NCBI GenBank assembly: GCA_900317585.1
Contig: ONHG01000007.1
Location: 1-64,000 of the forward strand
Length of the DNA: 64,000 bases
Direction: 5' to 3'
Source of the DNA: an uncultured Lachnospiraceae bacterium
GTDB taxonomy: Bacteria; Bacillota; Clostridia; Lachnospirales; Lachnospiraceae
Shown here: in pieces, positions 52,183-61,629 of the stretch
Numbering within the stretch: the first letter of the stretch is position 1
How the letters are laid out: every line of letters starts with the position of its first letter
Notes under the pieces: model-generated
Seen by the model: only the letters and a program-made list of their open reading frames with translations
Told to the model about the DNA's origin: nothing
Databases searched by the model: none
Made by a program: the position numbers and the translations under genes

Positions 52183-53322
52183 CTATTGTACTTTTCCAAG
52201 TCTGATTCCCCTCGACACTGACAGTACTATACCAATCTCCGCCATCAGGAAAATGATGGATGTTCCTCCATAGCTGATAAACGGCAGGATTACACCTGTG
52301 TTCGGAATGGAATTTGTTACAACAGCAATATTCAATATAACCTGAATTGCAATGTGGCTCATGACTCCAATCACTAAAAGCGAACCGTATAAATCCCTGG
52401 CATTATTGGCAACAACCATCATACGCCATATCAGAATTATAAACAGGAGTATAAGACATATGGCTCCAAACAATCCAAGTTCCTCACATATGATTGTAAA
52501 AATCATATCGTTTTGTGACTCCGGGACATTTCCAAGCTTTTGTAAGCTTTCTCCAAGTCCCTTGCCAAATAAACCGCCTGAGCCTATTGCATATAACCCC
52601 ATCATTGTCTGGTAAACCGCATCACTGCTGGCGGTTTCCGGATGCAGCCATGCCTCAATTCGTGTACTTCTGTAGCCTGCCAGCATTACAAATGCCACTG
52701 CAAATACAAGCACACCGATTCCGACCAGAATAAACTGCAGATATTTCGGACTGGCAACAAACATCATACAGACAGATATGCCTATTATGATAATTGCCGT
52801 ACTTAAGTTACTGTACGCAACGATTCCTATAAGCGGTGCAAGTATTATAAACATCTTTATGATACTTGAAAACCGGGTAAACTGCTTAGGAATCTTGTCA
52901 ATTATCATTGCCATAAATAAAATAACGGCTATCTTTGCCACCTCTGACGGCTGGAACTGTATCGGTCCTACACTAATCCATCTCGATGAACCATGTGAAC
53001 TTGAACCTATTTTCGGCACAAATACAAGAATACACAGCAGAAACGACACTACATATGCTGTCACTCCCAGCTTCTTCCACCATCTGTAGTCTATTGCCGT
53101 CATGGCAGCCATGGCAACCATTCCCAACAGAATATTTCGTATCTGAAGCTTCAAATAATGCATACTGTCGTTATATCTGTTAGCTGATGTATATGAGCTT
53201 GAGCTGTACAGCATTACAAGACCAAAACAGAGCAAAAATATAACAATAAACAAAAGATTATAGTCAAAAAAAGGTATTCCTTTTTCCTTTTTTTCTTTTT
53301 GTTTTCTACGCTTTTCTGCCAA
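52183..53322 (-). CDS. ftsW: Peptidoglycan glycosyltransferase FtsW (SEDS family)
   Basis: The 379-residue protein has ten hydrophobic segments and SEDS signatures: RWISVGPIQFQPSEVAKIA (about residues 118-136), the catalytic Asp loop near EELGLFGAI, and the C-terminal NTGVILPFISYGGTS. It polymerises lipid II at the septum with a class B PBP. The start is TTG at 53322, with GAGGAG nine bases upstream. It sits between murD and ftsQ; murG, commonly found here, is absent. Confidence 0.94.
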   Translation of the reverse strand: MAEKRRKQKEKKEKGIPFFDYNLLFIVIFLLCFGLVMLYSSSSYTSANRYNDSMHYLKLQIRNILLGMVAMAAMTAIDYRWWKKLGVTAYVVSFLLCILVFVPKIGSSSHGSSRWISVGPIQFQPSEVAKIAVILFMAMIIDKIPKQFTRFSSIIKMFIILAPLIGIVAYSNLSTAIIIIGISVCMMFVASPKYLQFILVGIGVLVFAVAFVMLAGYRSTRIEAWLHPETASSDAVYQTMMGLYAIGSGGLFGKGLGESLQKLGNVPESQNDMIFTIICEELGLFGAICLILLFIILIWRMMVVANNARDLYGSLLVIGVMSHIAIQVILNIAVVTNSIPNTGVILPFISYGGTSIIFLMAEIGIVLSVSRGIRLGKVQ

Positions 53323-53328
53323 AATGAA

Positions 53329-54690
53329 TTACTCCTCTAATCCTTTTACTAATTCCTTGAAGATACGTCCTCTCTCCTCATAATTAGGGAACATTCCCCA
53401 GCTTGCACATGCAGGTGATAAAAGGACGGCATCGCCTGAAGCAGCATGCTCATAACAATAGCTGACAGCCTCCTCAAAGGTATCCTTCTTTACTGTATTC
53501 ATGAATCCATGTCTGTGTGCACATTCCTCTATTTTGTCCGCTGTCTGACCGATGAGCACAAGCTCCTTGACCTTACCGTCAAAGGCCTCTATCCACTCGT
53601 CATATTCTGACTGTTTATCATATCCTCCTCCGATAAGAAGTGTCGGTCTGTTCATGGCACGTATTCCCTGAATAGCCGCATCGGGATTGGTTCCCTTTGA
53701 ATCATTGTAAAACTTAACACCGCGCTTTTCTGTCACATATTCTATTCTGTGTTCAACCGCCTTAAATACCTTAAGCACCTCGACAATCTTATCCATAGGC
53801 ACACCAAAGCTTAAGGACATGGCACAGGCTGCCATAACATTCTCAAAATTGTGCTTTCCAAGCAGATTCAGGTCATTTACATTGATTATCTCATCGCGTG
53901 CACCATCGTGTGCATACATGATGATGTCTCCATCCAGATAAAAGCCCTCTGAAAGCTCTGACTTACTGCTGAAAAACACAACCTTAGCCGGGCACTCTGC
54001 CGCAAAGCCTCTAAGTACCTTATCCTCATAGTTTAAGATACAAAAATCATCCTTTGTCTGATTCTTTGTGATATCTTCTTTTGCCCTGATATAGTTTTCC
54101 ATTGTGTGATGACGATTAAGATGATCCGGTGTAATATTTAAGATTGCACTGATGTGCGGCTTGAAGGTATCAATTGTCTCAAGCTGGAAGCTGGATATCT
54201 CTGCTACTGTCACGGTCTCATCCGTGCTTCCTGTAACCATTGATGTATATGGTATTCCAATGTTTCCAACAACTCTTACATCCTTAAAGTAATTCTTCAT
54301 TATCTCACCTGTAAGTGCCGTGGTCGTTGTCTTGCCGTTGGTTCCTGTAATAGCAATGATTCTGCCTGCGCCAAATGTGTATGCAAGCTCTATCTCACCC
54401 CAGATTTTAACGCCCTTATCTCTTAATGAATTGACCATAGGAATATCTGTTGGTACACCCGGACTGAGTACAGCCACATCAAACTCATCCATCTGTGCAT
54501 CTGTCATATCTCCGAGTATTAGCGGTACTTCACGGATTGCCGGTACCTTCTCATAAAGTGCCTCTGTATCAAGCTCTTTATTTCCATCAAATAATACTGT
54601 ATCTATATTATTGGCACGTAAAAGCTCTGTAGCTGCGATTCCGCTTTTTCCTGTACCGACAACAAGTACTTTCTTTCCTTGTAAGCTCAT
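53329..54690 (-). CDS. murD: UDP-N-acetylmuramoylalanine--D-glutamate ligase
   Basis: The 453-residue Mur ligase has the ATP motif ITGTNGKTTTTALTGE (about residues 107-122), the middle-domain Lys/His region (LNITPDHLNRHHTMENY) and the C-terminal domain with DSKGTNPDA. It adds D-glutamate to UDP-MurNAc-L-Ala. I use ATG 54690, which has GGAGG seven bases upstream; the ATG at 54711 reads through that site. It has its own promoter. Confidence 0.95.
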   Translation of the reverse strand: MSLQGKKVLVVGTGKSGIAATELLRANNIDTVLFDGNKELDTEALYEKVPAIREVPLILGDMTDAQMDEFDVAVLSPGVPTDIPMVNSLRDKGVKIWGEIELAYTFGAGRIIAITGTNGKTTTTALTGEIMKNYFKDVRVVGNIGIPYTSMVTGSTDETVTVAEISSFQLETIDTFKPHISAILNITPDHLNRHHTMENYIRAKEDITKNQTKDDFCILNYEDKVLRGFAAECPAKVVFFSSKSELSEGFYLDGDIIMYAHDGARDEIINVNDLNLLGKHNFENVMAACAMSLSFGVPMDKIVEVLKVFKAVEHRIEYVTEKRGVKFYNDSKGTNPDAAIQGIRAMNRPTLLIGGGYDKQSEYDEWIEAFDGKVKELVLIGQTADKIEECAHRHGFMNTVKKDTFEEAVSYCYEHAASGDAVLLSPACASWGMFPNYEERGRIFKELVKGLEE

Positions 54691-54742
54691 TTTTATTCCT
54701 CCGTTTTCCATGTATTAAACCCTGATTTATACACTAAATTAT

Positions 54743-54771
54743 AGTATACGTTATTTATCCGTATTTCGCAA
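54743..54771 (-). promoter_or_regulatory. Promoter of murD-ftsW-ftsQ
   Basis: On the minus strand TTGCGA, a 17-base spacer and TATACT occupy the 84-base gap after the second PBP gene, suggesting an internal promoter in the division cluster. Confidence 0.55.
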
Positions 54772-54774
54772 GAG

Positions 54775-56454
54775 CTACTGTTCATCCACATATGGTATTA
54801 TTTCCGTAAACACCTCCGCGGCAACCGGAGCGGCAATGGTACCTCCGTAGTATACTCCACCTTTGGGATTATTTATTTTAACAAGCACCATCAGTCTTGG
54901 GTCATCTGCAGGATAAAATCCCAGAAACGATGCTATATAGACATTATCACTGCGTGGAAGTGTCTGCGATGTAGCTGTCTTTCCACCTATTGCATACCCT
55001 TCTACCTGCGCGTTTTTGCCTGAGCCCTCAGATACCACGCCTTCAAGAAGCATTCTGAGTGTCTCAGAGGTTTTCTCTGTACAAATACCGGTTCTGGTAT
55101 CAAAAGATATCTGTTTCTTTGTGGTGCCATCGGAATTCAATATCTCTTTGCCTATATGCGGTGTCACCCTGTTTCCTCCATTTATCAGGGAGGATACCGT
55201 GGTCATAAGCTCTATAGGTGTAATCTGAAATGACTGTCCAAATGAAATTGTAGCAAGCTCCACCTGTCCTATTTTGTCAGGCTGATGCATTATAGTACCT
55301 GCTTCTCCCGGCAGATCTATTCCTGTTTTTTCCAACAGGCAAAAGCTTTTAAAATTCTCATAATACCTGTCACACCCTATGCGCAGTCCAAGATCTATGA
55401 ATACCGGGTTACACGAATTCTGTATTCCCTGTACAAAGGTTTCGCTGCCGTGACCACTCCTTTTATGACAGTGTATACGTCTATCCTCCACCGTAATATA
55501 TCCGGGACAGTAAAAGCTGTCGTCCAGACTTACCACATTCTCTTCAAGTGCTATAGCGGCTGTTATAATTTTAAATGTTGACCCCGGCTCATAAGTATCG
55601 CTGACGCAGCCGTTTCTCCATGCCTCGTCATGATTTTCACAGGAAAACGGGTCATTGAGATTGTACTCGGGATAGTCAGACATAGCATAGATTTCACCAT
55701 TCTCAGGATTCATGACTATGATGCTCACACTGTCAGCAAGGTTTTCATTATATGCCGCAGCAGCCTTCTGCTCACAGATTCTTTGTATGTTTATATCCAG
55801 CGTTGTGACAAGTGTATCTCCTTTTTTTGGTGCCTGTCGTCTCTCCTTATAGCCCTTCACCTCCACACCTCTACCATCACATACTGTATATATTTTTCCG
55901 GGTTTTCCGGAAAGGACATCATCATAGGTTGCTTCAAGCCCGACAACACCCTGTCCATCAGCCCCGGAGAATCCAATAACTTTTGAAAACAGTTCATTTC
56001 CAGGATAGTATCTTATGCTTGACTCATCTACCTTTACCCCGGCTAAACCGTAGGAGAGTATTCTGTCACCGGTTTCCCTTGAAACATTGTTTTTAATTTT
56101 TTCTATCGAGGTAACCTTTTCCACCTTTTTACGTATCTTCGATTCATCCATCGAAAGCTCTGTGCTCAGTGTCCTGATTACCGCTTCCTCATCAGTTATC
56201 TGATTATGTATCACTGAAATGTTGCAGGCTGTCTCATTTGCCGCTATAACACTTCCGTTTCTGTCTAATATATCTCCGCGTATGCCCGCTATTGTCCTCT
56301 CACGCTCCTGCAGTGCCCGGGCTTTTTTACTGTAATATTCTCCCTTTACAAGAATAAGATAACCCAAACGGACACATAATACCATAAGCATTATTGTTAT
56401 CATCGCACACAGTACACATATTTTCTTTCTATACCCGGTATTATTCAATATCAT
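54775..56454 (-). CDS. Class B penicillin-binding protein (second of a tandem pair), KTA variant
   Basis: The 559-residue transpeptidase has a membrane helix (about residues 10-31), a PBP dimerisation domain and a transpeptidase domain with STFK (in TYEPGSTFKII, about 293) and SCN. The third motif reads GGKTATSQ rather than the usual KTG. It lacks PASTA domains, so it is not a canonical SpoVD. It may serve septal or spore cortex cross-linking. The ribosome binding site (GAGG) lies inside the attenuator-like hairpin that follows the first PBP gene. Confidence 0.88.
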   Translation of the reverse strand: MILNNTGYRKKICVLCAMITIMLMVLCVRLGYLILVKGEYYSKKARALQERERTIAGIRGDILDRNGSVIAANETACNISVIHNQITDEEAVIRTLSTELSMDESKIRKKVEKVTSIEKIKNNVSRETGDRILSYGLAGVKVDESSIRYYPGNELFSKVIGFSGADGQGVVGLEATYDDVLSGKPGKIYTVCDGRGVEVKGYKERRQAPKKGDTLVTTLDINIQRICEQKAAAAYNENLADSVSIIVMNPENGEIYAMSDYPEYNLNDPFSCENHDEAWRNGCVSDTYEPGSTFKIITAAIALEENVVSLDDSFYCPGYITVEDRRIHCHKRSGHGSETFVQGIQNSCNPVFIDLGLRIGCDRYYENFKSFCLLEKTGIDLPGEAGTIMHQPDKIGQVELATISFGQSFQITPIELMTTVSSLINGGNRVTPHIGKEILNSDGTTKKQISFDTRTGICTEKTSETLRMLLEGVVSEGSGKNAQVEGYAIGGKTATSQTLPRSDNVYIASFLGFYPADDPRLMVLVKINNPKGGVYYGGTIAAPVAAEVFTEIIPYVDEQ

Positions 56455-56461
56455 AAAAAAT

Positions 56462-56504
56462 GCCTCAATATTTTTACACTAATATATGCAAAAAATATTG
56501 AGGC
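56462..56504 (-). terminator. Terminator/attenuator-like hairpin between the two PBP genes
   Basis: A perfect 14-bp stem GCCTCAATATTTTT / AAAAATATTGAGGC with a 15-base loop begins 7 bases after the first PBP stop. Its 3' arm contains the GAGG of the next gene, and the following ATTTTTT lies directly before that gene's ATG. It can act as an intrinsic terminator and as a translation block. Confidence 0.7.
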
Positions 56505-56510
56505 TATTCT

Positions 56511-58466
56511 CTATTCACCCTGCTCGCCTTCCTGAGTTACCTTCTCTCCTGTCGGAGGATTTGCTCCCGTTATCGTAAGGTCAGCATTTACACCCGTCTG
56601 TTCCTCATCAGGGTAGATATTCATATACGGAAGTACTTCCTTTAATATCTCTCTTGTAAGATTCTGTGCATAGTTACTGTGAGGCTGATCCTGCACGTTA
56701 GGCTGGTCAATTACAGAGTATATGACAAGCTGTGGATCCTGTGCCGGTACACAGCTGATAAACGATACAAGATAGCAGCCCCTTTTACGCAGATGGGTTG
56801 TCTCATCATACATCTGTGCCGTTCCGGTCTTGCCACCCATGGAATATCCATCAACCTTTGCAACCTTACCGGTTCCTTGTGCAACAACATTTTGCAGATA
56901 ATTTTTCAAGGTCTGGCTGGTTGACTCTGACACAGTCTTTTTGAGCATCGTAGGCTCTATTGTCTTTACGGTATTTCCGTCCTCATCGGCAATTTTCTTT
57001 ATCACATGCGGCTGATAATAATTTCCGTCATTCACAAGTGAAGAGAACGCACCTGCCATCTCTATCATCGTACAGTTATAGTTCTGTCCGAATACATTTG
57101 TAGCTAAATCTACAGGCTTTATGTTGTCAAGTGTATACATAAGTGTCGACGTATTTGCCTCACCCGGTAAATCAATGCCGGTCTTTTGGCCAAATCCAAA
57201 CACACTCTGATAATACAGGAAATTTTCTGCTCCTATCCTATATGACATCTGCATGAGTGCATCATTGCAGGAATCCATGAGTGACTTTTCAAGTGTTTCT
57301 ATACCATGTCCGTTTCGATTGACACATGACACCTTCTCACCGCCGAACATCTCATATCCATCGCACAAAAATGTCATATCCGTAGTGAGTGTTCCCGTAT
57401 CAAGTCCACATGCAACGGTAAACGGCTTCTGTACTGAACCCGGCTCATATGTGTGTGTAACACAGAAGTTCTGCCACAGCTTATTCAGAGTATTTAATGT
57501 ATCATCATCACTCATTGCATCAAGCTGCTCTTGTGTATAGTAATTCTTCATATTCTTCGGATCGTTCAGATCAAAGTTTGGATAATTTGCCATGGCGAGT
57601 ATCTCACCGTTTTTAGGATTTTCTATGATTACACCGATATTTTCTGCTCCCAGCCCTTCTCTTGCATTATTTGCATAGGTATCTGAGAAAAGCTTTATCT
57701 TGTCCTCCACAATTGACTGTATATTTGCATCAATAGTTGTATAGATTGTATCTCCGTTTTCAGCAGGTATAACCGTCTTTTGAAAATCATTATCAGCGTT
57801 TAAGTATCCGTATTCTCTTCCGTTCACACCGTTTAATGTATCATTATAATAATTTTCAAGTCCTGTTGTACCAACGTCACCCGATGATGTAAATCCGATA
57901 ACAGAGCTTGCCAGCGTGCCGAACGGATAGTTTCTCTGGTATTCTGTCTCAAACCAGACACCCTTGATATTTGGATTTTTGAGGTTTCCTTTTTTGTCAA
58001 CCGCATCCTGCATCTGCACAAACGGCTGGATTGTGTCATATGACTGTTTTTTTAAAAGTACAATGTATTTTTTGTCCTTGCTGTTTTTAGCGTAATCCTC
58101 AAGTACAGCGCGGTCCAGCTCCGAAAAACACTGTGTAAGCGCATCAATTGTCGGCTCTATATACTCCTTCTTCCCGGTCATAACCGAACAGTCCAGCACA
58201 ACATTATAAACAGCCACACTCGTTGCAAGCACTGTACCATTTGAATCCACTATATTTCCGCGCTGGAATGGTATCGTTTTGCTGTCGTATGACTGTAGTG
58301 ATAAAACCTTTTTTGTATATGCATCTCCGCTTGTGTATTCAATATACATCAGTCTGCCGATAAGTCCAAGCATACCTGCAACAATAAACATAAACAACAC
58401 AAACAGCTTTTTTTTCATCTGACGGCCTATTTTTCTGACCGGTCTTTTCCTTGCTCTGGCTGCCAA
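56511..58466 (-). CDS. ftsI: Class B penicillin-binding protein (FtsI/PBP2B type)
   Basis: The 651-residue protein has a basic N-terminus, a membrane helix (about residues 21-41), a dimerisation domain (about 55-240) and a transpeptidase domain with active Ser in TYEPGSVQKPF (about 345), SCN (about 403) and KTGTAQ (about 555). The C-terminus is a short acidic tail without PASTA domains. It is placed as the septal transpeptidase because it follows ftsL in the dcw cluster. The start is TTG, with GGAGG seven bases upstream. Confidence 0.9.
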   Translation of the reverse strand: MAARARKRPVRKIGRQMKKKLFVLFMFIVAGMLGLIGRLMYIEYTSGDAYTKKVLSLQSYDSKTIPFQRGNIVDSNGTVLATSVAVYNVVLDCSVMTGKKEYIEPTIDALTQCFSELDRAVLEDYAKNSKDKKYIVLLKKQSYDTIQPFVQMQDAVDKKGNLKNPNIKGVWFETEYQRNYPFGTLASSVIGFTSSGDVGTTGLENYYNDTLNGVNGREYGYLNADNDFQKTVIPAENGDTIYTTIDANIQSIVEDKIKLFSDTYANNAREGLGAENIGVIIENPKNGEILAMANYPNFDLNDPKNMKNYYTQEQLDAMSDDDTLNTLNKLWQNFCVTHTYEPGSVQKPFTVACGLDTGTLTTDMTFLCDGYEMFGGEKVSCVNRNGHGIETLEKSLMDSCNDALMQMSYRIGAENFLYYQSVFGFGQKTGIDLPGEANTSTLMYTLDNIKPVDLATNVFGQNYNCTMIEMAGAFSSLVNDGNYYQPHVIKKIADEDGNTVKTIEPTMLKKTVSESTSQTLKNYLQNVVAQGTGKVAKVDGYSMGGKTGTAQMYDETTHLRKRGCYLVSFISCVPAQDPQLVIYSVIDQPNVQDQPHSNYAQNLTREILKEVLPYMNIYPDEEQTGVNADLTITGANPPTGEKVTQEGEQGE

Positions 58467-58481
58467 TATGCTTCCTCCAAT

Positions 58482-58958
58482 TTATTCCGGAATATCGTTA
58501 TACTGATCCATATAGTTATTATTGTCAACTGAATAGTAAACTATCTGATCCTGTGTGGCACTCTTCATGCCAAGTCTGTTGATTGCCGCATCTTTAATGG
58601 CATTCAAATCTGTTGATGTGGTAATTTTCTTATATCTGACATCATTATCTGCTTTGATGTCTGCTACCCTGCTCTCGAGTGCCGCCACTTCCTTCATCTG
58701 CTGGGTCACATTTGATCTGGTCTGTATCACTGTAACAGAAACGAATGCTGATGCCAGCACACACGCTGTAAGAAATGTGACAAATGCACGATTCATTGAA
58801 AGTGCTCTTTCCTGATTTCTGCGCGCTGCTCTTCTTCTGTTTTTTCTGCGTCTAGCATCCTCAAGTTCTCTTCTTGTACTGTGCTCGTGTCTTTGTGGCT
58901 CTGCCTCCTCAAGTTTTCTTACTGCATTCCCGTTTACATAATAAATTGTTTTATTCAT
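58482..58958 (-). CDS. ftsL: FtsL-like cell division protein
   Basis: The 158-residue bitopic protein has a highly charged cytoplasmic N-terminus (about residues 15-50, Arg/Glu rich), one membrane helix (about 58-78) and a short extracellular coiled coil (QQMKEVAALESRVADIKADN). This layout and its position between rsmH and the PBP gene fit FtsL, the partner of DivIB and DivIC. Sequence conservation of FtsL is low, so position carries much of the call. AAGGAGC precedes the ATG. Confidence 0.8.
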   Translation of the reverse strand: MNKTIYYVNGNAVRKLEEAEPQRHEHSTRRELEDARRRKNRRRAARRNQERALSMNRAFVTFLTACVLASAFVSVTVIQTRSNVTQQMKEVAALESRVADIKADNDVRYKKITTSTDLNAIKDAAINRLGMKSATQDQIVYYSVDNNNYMDQYNDIPE

Positions 58959-58982
58959 TTAGCTGCTCCTTTTGCTGTAATT

Positions 58983-59927
58983 CTATAATTCATTTCTTTC
59001 AAATACCCGAAGCTTTGCGCTTTTGGAGCGTGAGTTTTCTTCAAGCTCCTTTTCGGATGGAAGGATTGGTTTTCTGGTGATAACCGTTCCTTTTGATTTA
59101 TTACCGCATACACATACCGGAAAGCTCGGTGGACATGTACATGGATTTTCGTTTTTTTTGAAATTGGATTTTACTATTCTGTCCTCGAGCGAGTGGAATG
59201 TGATAATACATATCCTGCCGCCCGGATTAAGTAAATCTATCATGTCATCCAGGTTGTCCCTTAGCACATCAAGCTCATGATTCAGCTCTATTCTGATAGC
59301 CTGATATGTTCTCTTTGACGGGTGACCACCGGTAGCTCTGACCTTTTTGGGTATCGCTGCCTTTATTATCTCGTTGAGCTCGCCTGTTGTCGTTATCTCT
59401 TGCTTTTGTCTTGCTGCTGCAATATGCTTTGCAATATTCTTTGCAAACTTGTCCTCACCGTAATCCCTGATGATACGGTACAGATCATTTTCGCTGTAGG
59501 TATTTACTATATCCCTTGCAGTAAGGACATTTCTGTCGTCCATACGCATATCAAGCGGTGCATCCTCACTCCTGTAGGTAAAACCCCTTTTTGGTGTGTC
59601 AAGCTGGAAGGATGAAACTCCAAGATCCAGCATAATACCATCCACCTTTTCAATGCCGAGTGAATGAAGCACATTCTTCATATCAGAATAATTGCTTCTG
59701 ACTATCGTTACCCTGTCTCCAAACTCTGCAAGTCTCTCTCCTGCTGCCTTTATAGCATCCGCATCCTGATCTATGCCAATCAGCCTGCCCTTGTCTGAGA
59801 GCCTCTTAGCTATCTCATATGAGTGCCCGGCTCCTCCGAGAGTACCATCCACATATATCCCGTCAGGACGGATGTTTAAATTTTCAATTGTCTCGTCCCT
59901 TAAGACTGAATAATGCTTAAATTCCAT
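58983..59927 (-). CDS. rsmH: 16S rRNA (cytosine1402-N4)-methyltransferase RsmH
   Basis: The 314-residue methyltransferase has the RsmH start ([15 protein letters not shown]), the SAM motif [14 protein letters not shown] (about residues 27-40), the [11 protein letters not shown] motif and the C-terminal [12 protein letters not shown]. It modifies C1402 in the 16S decoding centre. It follows mraZ by about 20 bases. GGAGAGACC precedes the ATG. Confidence 0.96.
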   Translation of the reverse strand: MEFKHYSVLRDETIENLNIRPDGIYVDGTLGGAGHSYEIAKRLSDKGRLIGIDQDADAIKAAGERLAEFGDRVTIVRSNYSDMKNVLHSLGIEKVDGIMLDLGVSSFQLDTPKRGFTYRSEDAPLDMRMDDRNVLTARDIVNTYSENDLYRIIRDYGEDKFAKNIAKHIAAARQKQEITTTGELNEIIKAAIPKKVRATGGHPSKRTYQAIRIELNHELDVLRDNLDDMIDLLNPGGRICIITFHSLEDRIVKSNFKKNENPCTCPPSFPVCVCGNKSKGTVITRKPILPSEKELEENSRSKSAKLRVFERNEL

Positions 59928-59946
59928 GTGGTCTCTCCATTTAATA

Positions 59947-60378
59947 TCAAATGCCTATGCCAAGCTCTGCCATATGATCTGCTATCTCATCCATATCGTC
60001 AAAATCAGAGTTCTCAAGGTATCTGTCTTTGCTCCAGATTTCTACTCTGCTGTATACTCCGACAGATACTACTTCCTTATCTATACCTGCGTATTCTCTA
60101 AGGTTCGCCGGTAAGAGGATTCTGCCCTGCTTGTCCACCTCACAGGTGGCTGCTCCTGCAAAAAAGAATCTCATAAATTTTCTTGCTTCTCTTGATGTGA
60201 GTGGTTTGTCGCGAAGATTTTCCTCAATGCGATGCCATTCTTCGTTGGAATAGACGAACAGACAGCCATCTAAGCCCTTGGTAACTACAAACTCATTACC
60301 AAGCTGTTCACGGAACTTCGCCGGGACAATCATACGGCCCTTGGCGTCTATTGAATGATTATATTCGCCCATGAACAT
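59947..60378 (-). CDS. mraZ: Transcriptional regulator MraZ
   Basis: The 143-residue protein has two SpoVT/AbrB-like repeats, each with the DxxGR signature: [20 protein letters not shown] and [18 protein letters not shown]. MraZ forms a ring and controls its own dcw operon. I take the ATG at 60378 (MFMGEYNH), nine bases after AGGAGG; ATG at 60387 is four bases after it, and a longer frame overlaps the operator. Four AGTGGNG boxes lie upstream, overlapping the mRNA start. Confidence 0.94.
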   Translation of the reverse strand: MFMGEYNHSIDAKGRMIVPAKFREQLGNEFVVTKGLDGCLFVYSNEEWHRIEENLRDKPLTSREARKFMRFFFAGAATCEVDKQGRILLPANLREYAGIDKEVVSVGVYSRVEIWSKDRYLENSDFDDMDEIADHMAELGIGI

Positions 60379-60411
60379 GGCATCCATCCTCCTTTTCCTC
60401 ATTTTGAAGCT

Positions 60412-60462
60412 TTCCACCACTTCACTCCACTTATATGGTATTTCACTCCACTTTTCACCACT
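60412..60462 (-). promoter_or_regulatory. MraZ operator: four AGTGGNG boxes
   Basis: On the minus strand the boxes AGTGGTG, AGTGGAG, AGTGGAG and AGTGGTG start at 60462, 60452, 60431 and 60421. Within each pair the period is 10 bases, and the two inner boxes start 21 bases apart, so all face one side of the helix. They cover the transcription start, consistent with autorepression by ring-shaped MraZ. Confidence 0.85.
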
Positions 60463-60470
60463 TGGTTACA

Positions 60471-60499
60471 ATATTACACCTTACAGCCCACAAAATCAA
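60471..60499 (-). promoter_or_regulatory. Promoter of the mraZ-dcw operon
   Basis: On the minus strand TTGATT, a 17-base spacer and TAATAT with extended TGT lie directly upstream of the MraZ boxes. Confidence 0.75.
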
Positions 60500-60531
60500 G
60501 GCTTTAAGACAAATTCCCATAAAAAAGCATT

Positions 60532-60553
60532 AAAAAAAGACGCTCCGTCTTTT
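60532..60553 (-). terminator. Terminator of lgt
   Basis: On the minus strand AAAAGACG-GAG-CGTCTTTT runs into a seven-T tract, about 40 bases after the lgt stop. Confidence 0.85.
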
Positions 60554-60592
60554 CATGGACTTTGCGCCTTTTTTATAAAATACATATGAAAT

Positions 60593-61492
60593 TTACTCTT
60601 TAGTGGTGGATTGTGGTGGAGTGTCCACCATTTTGCCCATTTTCATCTGCTTATATCTGACAATACCTATCCATATGGCTGATACTGCCACCAAAGTGGC
60701 GGCGAGTGCCATAGACACCGGATAATTGATATGAGGGATAAGAAGCTGGTCTGTACGCAGGTTTTCTATCCAGAATCTTCCTATACCATAGCCTAATAAA
60801 TATAGAAGAAACACCTCTCCGTCAAACCGTCTGTGCTTAAAATAAAGCATCAACAAAATAAACAGGCATAGATTCCAAAAGGATTCATACAAAAATGTAG
60901 GATGCACCGAGATATACTCCACTCCGTCTATCACCGTTGTATGTGACATAAGCTTTTCAGTCAGATCCGATGTCCTGACAGCTGATACCGGAAGCTGCAT
61001 GGCAAAGAGTCCGTCATAATAATCGCCAAATGCCTCCCTGTTGCAGAAGTTTCCCCATCGGCCAATCGCCTGTCCCAGTATCAGTCCAAGCCCCGCCGTA
61101 TCACACAACAGTGGAAACGACAGCTTTCTGACCTTTGCAAAAACGAATGTGGTGATAATTGCTGCTATCACTCCTCCGTAAATTGCCAGTCCTCCCTGCC
61201 TGATATTGAATATGCTAAGCAGGTCATCCTTGTACAAATCCCACCTGAATACCACATAGTATATTCTTGCGCCTATCACCGAGCATATGATTGCCACAAG
61301 TGCCAGGTCAAAGTATGTATCAGGATTTTGTCCTGATTTTTTTGCCACATAGCAGGCCACGCCCAGCCCCGCAAGCATACCACATGCTATTATTATGCCG
61401 TACATCGCAATATCAAAGCTTCCTATTGATATACTCTTTATCACATGCTGCAGATATATATGAAGATGTGGGAAGTTTATATTATAATCCAT
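60593..61492 (-). CDS. lgt: Phosphatidylglycerol--prolipoprotein diacylglyceryl transferase
   Basis: The roughly 300-residue protein has seven membrane helices and the Lgt signature GQAIGRWGNFCNREAFGD (about residues 140-157), with the later HPTFLYES motif. It attaches diacylglycerol to the lipobox Cys of lipoproteins. I use ATG 61492 (MDYNINFPHLHIYL), preceded by AAAGGA; the upstream ATG at 61528 has no such support. It is separated from mraZ by a terminator and promoter, so it is independent of the division cluster. Confidence 0.94.
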   Translation of the reverse strand: MDYNINFPHLHIYLQHVIKSISIGSFDIAMYGIIIACGMLAGLGVACYVAKKSGQNPDTYFDLALVAIICSVIGARIYYVVFRWDLYKDDLLSIFNIRQGGLAIYGGVIAAIITTFVFAKVRKLSFPLLCDTAGLGLILGQAIGRWGNFCNREAFGDYYDGLFAMQLPVSAVRTSDLTEKLMSHTTVIDGVEYISVHPTFLYESFWNLCLFILLMLYFKHRRFDGEVFLLYLLGYGIGRFWIENLRTDQLLIPHINYPVSMALAATLVAVSAIWIGIVRYKQMKMGKMVDTPPQSTTKE

Positions 61493-61574
61493 ATTTTTCC
61501 TTTCCTGACTGTAATTGCTGTCTGTCACACCATAATATATACGGCAGCAATCACAAATTTCGAAAATATATGTA

Positions 61575-61604
61575 CCCGGAGCACCATAAACCTGATACTC
61601 CGGG
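61575..61604 (-). terminator. Hairpin after the DUF1540 gene
   Basis: CCCGGAG / CTCCGGG pair around a 16-base loop, 26 bases beyond the stop. The trailing minus-strand sequence (TACATATATTTTCG) has only a loose T run, so termination may be partial. Confidence 0.5.
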
Positions 61605-61629
61605 CAACTGTCATTATGCGCTTCTTAGT

